Source: Deltaproteobacteria bacterium
GTDB lineage: Bacteria; Myxococcota; Myxococcia; Myxococcales; 40CM-4-68-19
NCBI GenBank assembly: GCA_005879095.1
Contig: VBLM01000529.1
Coordinates: 1-5,315 of the forward strand
Direction of reading: 5' to 3'
DNA length: 5,315 nt
Shown: in pieces, positions 1 to 5,315 of the stretch
Layout of the letters: each line of letters begins with the position of its first letter
How positions within the stretch are numbered: position 1 is the first letter of the stretch
Position numbers and translations under genes: made by a program
The notes under the pieces: generated by a model
The model's input: only the letters and a program-made list of their open reading frames with translations
What the model was told of the DNA's origin: nothing
Databases searched by the model: none

Positions 1-209
1 GGCGAGCCGATGGCGAATCCGTGCAGATCGAGCTTCCCGCCGAAGAGCGCGATGCTCGCGGTGTCGAGGGTAGTCTCGAGTCGCAACGACTTGCTGCCCT
101 CCTTCTCGACCTCGGTCTTCACGATGTGCGCGAGGTTGAACCAGACGGCCACCAGGGCGACGACGACGAGACCGGCGATGATCAGGACTCCGCGCGACAG
201 GGCACTCAT
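1..209 (-). CDS. AsmA-like membrane-anchored envelope protein, N-terminal part (runs off the left edge)
   Basis: An open frame reads leftwards from an ATG at 209-207 to the window edge, giving about 69 visible residues. It begins MSALSRGVLIIAG, and residues about 6-26 form one hydrophobic helix (LIIAGLVVVALVAVWF), a typical N-terminal membrane anchor. The following segment (NLAHIVKTEVEKEGSKSL, then a TTLDTASIALFGGKLDLHGF stretch and IGSP) matches what I remember of AsmA-like proteins: a helix 'xIVKxxVExxG', then a beta repeat 'xVxLxxxxISLFxGxxxLxGLxIxNP'. Such proteins sit in the inner membrane with a long periplasmic beta-rich body and are linked to envelope lipid homeostasis. No strong Shine-Dalgarno precedes the ATG, but no alternative ATG lies just upstream. 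It is divergent from the CAP gene, with 33 bp between the starts. The family call rests on about 45 residues; the existence of the gene is more certain than its name. Confidence 0.7.
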   Translation of the reverse strand, partial: MSALSRGVLIIAGLVVVALVAVWFNLAHIVKTEVEKEGSKSLRLETTLDTASIALFGGKLDLHGFAIGS

Positions 210-242
210 TGCCGAAAGATGGCGACGGCCTATCTTGCAGGC

Positions 243-791
243 ATGCGCTGGCTGCTGGTGCTCGCTTGCATGCTCGCCTGTGAGCCGGGCATGCAGCCGG
301 GTATCGAGCGCAGCGCTCCGTCTACACCGCCGCCCACGGAAGAAGCGCAGGCGTGGCTCGATGCGCACAACACCGTCCGGCGCGGTGCGCAGCCGGCGCC
401 GTCACCGTCATTGCCGACGCTCACCTGGTCCGCCGACGCGATGCAAGTCGCCCAAGCATGGGCGAACAACTGCACCTACGAGCACAACGCGGGCCGCGGG
501 ACGCGAGGCGAAAACATCGCCGCGAACGCGCCGGCCGGCGGCTGGTCGCTGCAGGGCGTGGTCGCGGCCTGGGCCGGCGAAGTGAAAGACTACGACCACG
601 CGAGCAACACCTGCGCATCCGGCAAGGTGTGCGGCCACTACACGCAGCTGGTCTGGCGCGACACGCTGCGCGTCGGCTGCGCGCACTCGGTCTGCACGAC
701 CAACTCGCCGTTTCCGGGTCAGACCAACTGGGACTTCTGGGTCTGCGACTACGAGCCGCCCGGCAACTTCATCGGGCAGAAACCCTACTGA
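243..791 (+). CDS. Secreted CAP-domain (PR-1/SCP-like) protein, probable lipoprotein
   Basis: The product is 182 aa. The leader MRWLLVLACMLAC is a short lipoprotein-type signal with Cys13 (or Cys9) as possible acylation site, followed by a Pro/Ser/Thr-rich linker to about residue 32. The rest is one CAP domain. The usual tetrad is present: His42 (HNTVR), Glu90 (GENI), Glu113 (GEVKDYDH) and His132 (CGHYTQLVW). The C-terminal CAP signature WVCDYEPPGNFIGQKPY is nearly that of plant PR-1, with Asp169 where Asn is usual. Six cysteines (77, 124, 130, 146, 151, 168) could form the three PR-1 disulfides, implying an extracytoplasmic fold. CAP proteins bind lipids or sterols or act as secreted effectors; the bacterial role is generally unknown. 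I chose the ATG at 243 because Met-Arg starts a conventional leader; an in-frame ATG at 219 would give a 20-residue signal before the same Cys. The frame is open further upstream only as antisense of the AsmA-like gene. A 39-bp gap leads to the next plus-strand gene. Confidence 0.9.
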   Translation: MRWLLVLACMLACEPGMQPGIERSAPSTPPPTEEAQAWLDAHNTVRRGAQPAPSPSLPTLTWSADAMQVAQAWANNCTYEHNAGRGTRGENIAANAPAGGWSLQGVVAAWAGEVKDYDHASNTCASGKVCGHYTQLVWRDTLRVGCAHSVCTTNSPFPGQTNWDFWVCDYEPPGNFIGQKPY

Positions 792-830
792 CCGATGCCG
801 TTCGAGCTGAAGATCGGCTAGACGCCGCAC

Positions 831-1593
831 ATGCGAACGTTGCTCTCCGCGCTGCTGCTCGCCGCCGCTTGCGGTGGGCCCGGGATCGACGAGGCTGACG
901 GGCAGGATCTCGCGCCCGCGCGCCATCTCTATACCCTCGTAAACACACCATTTCCTGGCGCGCACCCGACCGCGCTCGTCCACCTCGGCAAGGGTTTCAA
1001 GGCGGACGGCCGATTGAACCTCGTCGTCCACTACCACGGCTGGGTCAACTGCATCGAAAACGACGGCGAAGCGCACGGCTCGGCGTGTGTCAAAGGCGGC
1101 CCGGTCCGCATCGCCCACAACCTGATCGGCCAGCTCGATCAGAGCGGCGCCAACGCCGCGCTGGTCCTCGTCGAGCGCGCCTCTCGTCGGGCGCGCGTAC
1201 GGCGAATCCGATCTCGGCAGCATCGCTTTGACGAGCCACAGCGGCGGCTACCGCGCGCTCGCGCACACCCTCGATCGGGGCGGCCTCACCGACCACGTCA
1301 CGCAGGTGATCCTGCTCGACTCGGTCTACGACAACCTTTCGCAATTCGAGGCGTACGCTCGCAGCGGCGGGCGGATGGCGGTGGTCTACACCGACAACGC
1401 GGGAACGCTGGGCAACAGCCAGCACATGGCGAACGATCTGCGGGCGCTGAAGCCGTTCGACGACCGCACGTACTCCACGCTGACCGACGCGCAGTTCGAC
1501 GCGCCGCTGCTCTTCAAGCGCAGCGCACTCTCGCACGACGGCACCGCGCAGTATTACTTCGTCCGGCTACTCGCTCACGCCGGTTTCCGCTGA
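831..1593 (+). pseudogene. Exported serine-hydrolase-like protein, broken by a frameshift
   Basis: Two reading frames together look like one gene. Frame A starts at ATG 831 with a lipoprotein leader (MRTLLSALLLAAAC, Cys14) and runs through VVHYHGWVNC (residues 65-74, a plausible oxyanion-loop HG) to ALVLVE near 1175. The sensible sequence then resumes one frame on, at about 1192, with AYGESDLGSIALTSHSGGYR, and ends at the TGA at 1591. SHSGGY resembles a serine-hydrolase nucleophile elbow, and VILLDSVYD and a later SHDGT could carry the acid and histidine; this is inference. Beyond the break, frame A turns into an Arg-rich tail typical of an off-frame GC-rich read. The intact pieces total about 250 residues. 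Only about 20 residues separate the strand ALVLVE from the elbow, shorter than I would expect for an alpha/beta hydrolase, so an internal deletion rather than a one-base slip is possible. It lies 39 bp after the CAP gene and overlaps the M74 gene tail to tail by 27 bp. Assembly error is the main alternative. Confidence 0.7.
1173..1200 (+). other. Frameshift or small-deletion junction
   Basis: The reading frame carrying the lipoprotein N-terminus (codons starting at positions divisible by 3) stops making sense after GAG at 1173-1175. The frame carrying the SHSGGY half (codons starting one base later) makes sense from about 1192. The net change equals one extra base or two missing bases, with or without a larger loss. 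No homopolymer run marks the spot; the local sequence is GC-rich with repeated 'gcgcgc'-like units (1175-1180 and 1190-1196), which could favour slippage or deletion. Confidence 0.6.
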
Positions 1594-2700
1594 AGCGGAG
1601 GCCACCGTCGACGCCGGCAGGCAGCGCGGCGGCACCACCACCGGCGGCGGCAGCGGACAGTGCGTGCAGGGCTTGCGCAGCGGAACCCGCAGCTGCTGGC
1701 CGAGATGCAGGAAGCTGCCGCGCATGTGGTTCGCGATCTGGATCGCCTTGACGGTGGTGTCGTAGGTCCGCGCGATGTGCCCCAGCGTCTGGCCGCCCCG
1801 GACCTTATGCATGACGAGTTTCTGCTCGGGCCGCTGCGCGAGGAGCGGCTGCACACGCCGGCCGAGCTCCTGCGATCGCGGCGCGTAGAAGCGGACGTGG
1901 AAATGGTCCTTGTGATGGCGCGCGTGCTGGACCAGCGCGTGGTGCCCTCTGGCGAAGACGCGGTCGACGAAGTCGCGATCCTCGCCCTTCGCCAGCGCCC
2001 AGGCGCGCAAAATATTTTGTATGCCGCGGTCGACGAGGATCACCTGCACGTCCGACTGCGTGATCAGCGTCTTGACCAGCGCCCAGTTGCGCGCCGGATC
2101 CATCAGCTTCTCGCGCCGGACGCCGCGCCCCGGGACCTTGTCGTTCCTGTAGAAGAAGCCGATGTCGGCGTCGCGGCCCGACTGGTGCGAGTGGTGCGGC
2201 CGCAGATAGCCGCCGTCCTCGTTGCCGATGTGGCTGAGCCGCGCCGGCGCCGATTCGGGGAACTGCTTGCGCACCGCGCGGAACGCGTTGATCAGCGCCT
2301 CGACCGCTTCGCGCGTTCCGTAGGCAAGCGTCGGACGCTCGAGAATCCAGGCGTCGTCCTGCGGCATCCGCGCGGCGTTGATCAGCCGGCCCTGATCGGC
2401 GAAGCCGACCGAGATGCTGCCGAGCGATTCGAGGTCGTCCGTCCAGCGGCGCTGCAGCTCGTCGTCGGAGAGATCGGCGGAATAGCGGATGTCGGGTCCG
2501 GCGGCGCCGGTCGGCTCTGCCAACTCGGACTCGCCGTCGTCAGCTTCGTCCCCTTCGTCGGCGTCATCCGGCTCGGTGGCAGCGGCGGGCCGGGCCATTT
2601 CCGCCTCGAACGGACCGATCGGCGGCAGCACCTGAGAGCGAATCGGCGCGCCGATCGCGAGACAGATCAAAAGGAAGTGCATCGTCATGAGCATATCCAC
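1567..2700 (-). CDS. Penicillin-insensitive murein endopeptidase (M74, MepA-like) with C-terminal LysM domain
   Basis: The product is 377 aa from a GTG at 2700. ATG codons at residues 3, 5 and 7 are alternative starts, and no clear ribosome site decides between them. A hydrophobic segment (residues 8-20, HFLLICLAIGAPI) suggests export. An acidic low-complexity linker (about 44-60, DDADEGDEADDGESE) follows. Residues about 90-275 are the M74 metallopeptidase: HHSHQSGRDADIGF gives the H-x6-D metal motif (His172, Asp179), and DHFHVRF gives His266 and the third ligand His268. M74 enzymes cut D-alanyl-meso-DAP cross-links in peptidoglycan. Residues about 298-341 form a LysM peptidoglycan-binding module (HKVRGGQTLGHIA, TTVKAIQIAN, LGQQLRVPL). 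A 36-residue tail rich in proline and cysteine (CTHC) ends the protein and overlaps the convergent hydrolase-like gene by 27 bp. E. coli MepA is about 274 aa, so linker and LysM account for the extra length. The role is likely periplasmic or secreted wall remodelling. It lies 36 bp downstream of the large thiolase fusion on the same strand. Confidence 0.93.
   Translation of the reverse strand: MDMLMTMHFLLICLAIGAPIRSQVLPPIGPFEAEMARPAAATEPDDADEGDEADDGESELAEPTGAAGPDIRYSADLSDDELQRRWTDDLESLGSISVGFADQGRLINAARMPQDDAWILERPTLAYGTREAVEALINAFRAVRKQFPESAPARLSHIGNEDGGYLRPHHSHQSGRDADIGFFYRNDKVPGRGVRREKLMDPARNWALVKTLITQSDVQVILVDRGIQNILRAWALAKGEDRDFVDRVFARGHHALVQHARHHKDHFHVRFYAPRSQELGRRVQPLLAQRPEQKLVMHKVRGGQTLGHIARTYDTTVKAIQIANHMRGSFLHLGQQLRVPLRKPCTHCPLPPPVVVPPRCLPASTVASASAETGVSE
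2008..2019. repeat. AT-only-core perfect palindrome CAAAATATTTTG
   Basis: This is a perfect 12-bp inverted repeat inside the M74 domain, encoding Gln-Asn-Ile-Leu (residues 228-231) next to an ATA isoleucine codon. In a gene of otherwise strongly GC-ending codons, this run of ATA, CAA, AAT, ATT and TTG stands out. Whether it binds anything is unknown; it may be chance. Confidence 0.5.
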
Positions 2701-2736
2701 AACAGCGGCTGCGCATACAAAAGTTCGTGTAGGGCT

Positions 2737-5315
2737 TCAGGAGGCGGCCACCCACACCGTCGCATCTTCAGGCCCATCCAGCGCTTTTTCCCACCCCGAG
2801 AGGCGCTGGCCGAGGAGCTGGACGAGGAGCGGCGAGGCGCCGATCAGCGCGAATGCCGAGCGCCGCCCCGAGCGCGATCGAAGAGCAGCGAGCAGCTCGG
2901 CCGCGTGCTGCGCCGCCGGCGACGCCACCGCCGGACGGCCGCTGGCGTCGTCGAACACCGCGCCCTCTCCCGAGCAGGCCGCGCCGCGCAGCGCGATGCC
3001 GTGCTCCTGCGCCCCGCGCGCGACCTCCAGCGCGAATCGCGCCGCGGAAAGCAGCGGCTCGACTCCGAGCGCGCGGAACGGCGGCCGTTCGAACGCGACC
3101 GCGAGCAGCATCGGCCCCACCTGCACGACGTTCGATTCGTAAGCCTCGAGATACGCGCGGGCCTCGCGCGCCGCGGCGCCGAGCAGCTCGTGGGCGGCGC
3201 CGGGATCGACGAGGATCCCCGGGTCGGCGATCTCACCGGCATAAAAAACGGCGCGCACGCGCGGCGGCGTTTCGACACCCTTCGCGCCCGCTCCGCGCAG
3301 CGCCCGCTCGAGCATCGCCCGTGGCGGATCGGGAGCGAACCAGAGCCGGAGCAGCTCCAGCTCGGCAGCCGTCTTCGCTCCGCCCGCGCGAGCGACGAGC
3401 GCGTCGACGATGGCTGCCGGCACCGCCGTGTGCGGCTCCGGGGCAGGGGCCGGCGGCCGCGCTGCGCGCACGTTCCAGAAGGGCAATTGCTCGGGGCCAG
3501 CCGGAACCGGCGTGCAGTCGGGCATCGCCAGCTCGACTTCGTCGAGCGCGTCCACGGTGACCGCGCCCTGCGGCAAAAAGCGCAGCTCGCGCGCCGCGCC
3601 GTCCGCGGTCGGCTTGCAGAGGATGGCCAGCGGCACCCGCAGGCATTCCTTGAGCCGATCGGCGACTTTGTCGTCGGTGAGCGCCATCGCCGCGGGAGTG
3701 AGCAGGCCGCGGCCGCGGTACTCGGCGGCGATTTCGCGCACCTCGTCGGTCAAGAGCCGGAAGACGTCGAACATCGATGCCAGCCGCTCCGTCTCCTGCT
3801 GCACGATGGAGACCACCGTCCGCAGCCGGTGGCGCAGCTCGTGCAGCCGTTCGAGCGCGACCAGCTCTTCGATCCCGTCGAACGTCAGCCGGCCGATGTC
3901 GTCGGGCTTGAGCGCGCGCAGGCAGCTGCGAATGCTGACGTAGGTGGTGCCTTCGACGAGCCACGCGCCCTCCCGGCCGCGCAGGTACGAGGGCAGAACC
4001 AGCCGCATCTGGTAGCGCTTCGCGCGCCACTGCGCGCTCAACGGCATCCGTTCGCCGTTGCCCGATCGCCGCACCGGCTTGACCTCCTGGTATCCGCCGC
4101 GCAGGAGCACGCCGACGATGTGCGAAAGCGGCCCGCCCACCGAGGTGGTGAAGGCGAGGGCGCCGTCCTCCCGGAAGCCCTGCCGCTTCTTGCCCGCTTG
4201 CTCCATCAAATAGCGGGAATCGACGCAGAACAGATGATGCGCCTTGTTCACCTGCACCAGGCCCGATGCGCCGAGCGCGTGGCCGAAGCTCAAGAGGCCG
4301 CCCACCGGATTCGACCAGCCCTCAGCCATTCGTTCCTGCGCGCGATCCCAGCCGAGGCCGATGCCGAGCAGGAACGAGAGCTCGATCGAGGGAAACGCGT
4401 CGTGCACCACGCCGAACGCGCAGGAGCCGAACGTCGACATCGGCAGGCTCGCGTCGTCGGCCAGATCGGCGAACGCGTCGCGTACCGCGGTGCCGAACAG
4501 GAGCGGCGATTTCCGCTGCAACAGGTTCTGGTTGCTCGAGCCTTCGCCCACGCCGAGCACTTCGGTGACCGGCGCGGTGCGAAAGCGCGGCGTGCGCACC
4601 GCGGCGATCGCTTCCACCAGCGACTCGTCGGAGGTGACGATGGTGGCAGCGGCGCCGCAGCAGGGCACGGCGATGTCGCCGGCGTCGAAATAGGGTGTGC
4701 GCCGCGCGTCGCGCTTGTACGGTTTTCCCGAGTGGATGCCGGCCGAATAGTGGGTGCCGGTCTGGTGCTTGCGCGCGGAGACGCGGGCGAGAAATCTTTC
4801 CAGCTCCTCGCGCTCGAGGCCGAGGTTGCGGCGGAAGACGTCCATCAGCAGATCGCCGACCGCCAGCATGTCGAGGCCGCGCGATTGATCGTCCTCTCCC
4901 AGCACGGTGCGGATCTGGTACTGCGAGACGTAGCCGGAGGGGATGATCTGCCCGGCCACGACCAGCACGGTGGCGGGCTGTTCCGCGTTGCGCGCCGTGC
5001 GCACGGCTTGCGCGAACGTCCATGCGCCGGAGTCACTGGTGCCGACGATGAATTGCGCGCGGGCCCGCGGCGAGAGGCCGAGCAGCGCCCGCAGCGCCTG
5101 CGGCACCAGCCCGATGTTGAGCGCGTCGCTCGCTTCCAGCCCGGGCATCGAGGTGACGAAGAGATCGGTGATCGAATCGCGCGTGCGCCGGTAGTCGCCG
5201 CCCACCAACTCGTGCAGCGAGGTCAGCGCGCGGTGCGCGGCACTGGCGAAGAGATCGGTGAGACCGACCGGCTCAGAGATGCCGAACGCGCGCTCCCAGT
5301 CGGCCGGGCGGGTGC
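2737..5315 (-). CDS. Thiolase-like (SCP2/SCPx type) protein fused to a degenerate nucleotide-cyclase-like domain, 5' end missing
   Basis: The frame is open to the right edge, giving 858 visible residues (numbered from the first full codon, 5313-5311). The true start lies outside the window; the in-frame TTG at 5208 is not a likely start because thiolase-like sequence continues upstream of it (GISEPVGLTDLFASAAHRAL). Residues 1 to about 407 are a thiolase fold: GTSDSGAW at the nucleophile position, VVHDAFPSIEL, and NPVGGLLSFGHALGASG with the histidine motif (His345). The motifs resemble SCP2/SCPx-type thiolases (CxS, HDCF, GH), but the nucleophile Cys is Ser93, HDCF reads HDAF, and the C-terminal loop reads TTSVGGP. 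Residues about 423-683 are unassigned, with a helical stretch near 480-533 and an Ala-Pro linker near 618-629. Residues about 685-835 resemble a class III cyclase domain lacking its metal aspartates. Thiolases condense or cleave acyl-CoAs; given the lost residues, catalysis is doubtful. It may form an operon with the M74 gene 36 bp downstream. Confidence 0.85.
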   Translation of the reverse strand, partial: TRPADWERAFGISEPVGLTDLFASAAHRALTSLHELVGGDYRRTRDSITDLFVTSMPGLEASDALNIGLVPQALRALLGLSPRARAQFIVGTSDSGAWTFAQAVRTARNAEQPATVLVVAGQIIPSGYVSQYQIRTVLGEDDQSRGLDMLAVGDLLMDVFRRNLGLEREELERFLARVSARKHQTGTHYSAGIHSGKPYKRDARRTPYFDAGDIAVPCCGAAATIVTSDESLVEAIAAVRTPRFRTAPVTEVLGVGEGSSNQNLLQRKSPLLFGTAVRDAFADLADDASLPMSTFGSCAFGVVHDAFPSIELSFLLGIGLGWDRAQERMAEGWSNPVGGLLSFGHALGASGLVQVNKAHHLFCVDSRYLMEQAGKKRQGFREDGALAFTTSVGGPLSHIVGVLLRGGYQEVKPVRRSGNGERMPLSAQWRAKRYQMRLVLPSYLRGREGAWLVEGTTYVSIRSCLRALKPDDIGRLTFDGIEELVALERLHELRHRLRTVVSIVQQETERLASMFDVFRLLTDEVREIAAEYRGRGLLTPAAMALTDDKVADRLKECLRVPLAILCKPTADGAARELRFLPQGAVTVDALDEVELAMPDCTPVPAGPEQLPFWNVRAARPPAPAPEPHTAVPAAIVDALVARAGGAKTAAELELLRLWFAPDPPRAMLERALRGAGAKGVETPPRVRAVFYAGEIADPGILVDPGAAHELLGAAAREARAYLEAYESNVVQVGPMLLAVAFERPPFRALGVEPLLSAARFALEVARGAQEHGIALRGAACSGEGAVFDDASGRPAVASPAAQHAAELLAALRSRSGRRSAFALIGASPLLVQLLGQRLSGWEKALDGPEDATVWVAAS
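2809..3261 (-). other. Degenerate class III adenylate/guanylate cyclase-like domain (part of the thiolase fusion)
   Basis: The order of elements matches class III cyclases. A strand RVRAVFYAGEI stands where 'vtvLFADI' is expected. DPGAAHELLGAA corresponds to the helix 'dpeevvelLn'. VVQVGPMLLAVAFERP corresponds to 'v.k.iGDavmAvFg.P'. A helix SAARFALEVARGAQEHGIAL leads to a strand and 'GEGAVFDDASGRPAVASPA', which corresponds to 'GevvvGdiGs...viGdaVn', followed by AAELLAAL. The two metal-binding Asp positions read Gly693 and Pro734, about 41 residues apart as in real cyclases. I therefore infer the fold was kept and the catalysis lost. The assignment is by eye and needs a profile or structure search. 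Confidence 0.55.

Noticed and set aside
216..236. AAGAT/ATCTT inverted repeat in the divergent gap between the AsmA-like and CAP genes
   Set aside because: Five-base arms with an 11-base spacer are too short to separate from chance, although the position would suit an operator.
21..242. Upstream extension of the CAP reading frame to an ATG at 21
   Set aside because: This stretch is antisense to the clearly coding AsmA-like N-terminus, and the exported leader starts at 243 (or 219).
795..821. Mini-frame MPFELKIG in frame after the CAP stop
   Set aside because: Eight codons between two stops, with no ribosome site or family match; probably chance.
408..1223. Long minus-strand frame opposite the CAP and hydrolase-like genes
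   Set aside because: Its translation is Arg/Ala/Val-rich without motifs, as expected for the complement of GC-rich genes; the plus strand has recognisable domains.
1228..1593. Separate small gene starting with TTG at 1228
   Set aside because: The sensible sequence continues upstream of this TTG in the same frame (AYGESDLGSIA), so it is the 3' half of the broken gene.
2853..3560. Plus-strand 235-codon frame opposite the thiolase fusion
   Set aside because: Its translation is almost entirely Arg, Ala and Pro, a typical shadow of a GC-rich gene.
3880..4047. PilZ-like or DUF35-like domain in the middle of the thiolase fusion
   Set aside because: No RxxxR/DxSxxG pair as in PilZ and no zinc-ribbon cysteines as in DUF35.

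Overview
The window is high-GC and densely coding. It holds five protein genes and no RNA gene, CRISPR array or mobile element that I can see. The mix suggests a Gram-negative, probably Myxococcota or other former deltaproteobacterial genome: two short lipoprotein-type leaders, an M74 murein endopeptidase fused to LysM, an AsmA-like envelope protein and a secreted CAP protein. This assignment is inferred from gene content only and is tentative.

Layout. Positions 1-209 (minus) hold the N-terminus of a membrane-anchored AsmA-like protein that runs off the left edge. A 33-bp divergent gap separates it from 243-791 (plus), a secreted CAP/PR-1 domain protein strikingly like plant PR-1. A second exported protein follows at 831-1593 (plus). 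It resembles a serine hydrolase, but its frame breaks near 1173-1200 and it is probably a pseudogene or carries a sequence error. Its last 27 bp overlap, tail to tail, the end of the M74 endopeptidase-LysM gene (1567-2700, minus). Only 36 bp upstream of that gene ends a very large minus-strand gene (2737 to beyond 5315). That gene encodes an SCP2/SCPx-type thiolase-like domain, an unassigned helical middle region, and a C-terminal domain that reads like a degenerate class III adenylate/guanylate cyclase.

How the genes fit together. Genes 1-4 are all envelope or secreted functions, and the two minus-strand genes 2737-5315 and 1567-2700 could be co-transcribed. The large fusion is the main point of interest. 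The thiolase part lacks the expected catalytic cysteines and the cyclase-like part lacks the metal-binding aspartates. It may therefore be a scaffold or sensor built from two enzyme folds rather than an ordinary acetyl-CoA acyltransferase. I know of no described system with this architecture, but could not search for one.
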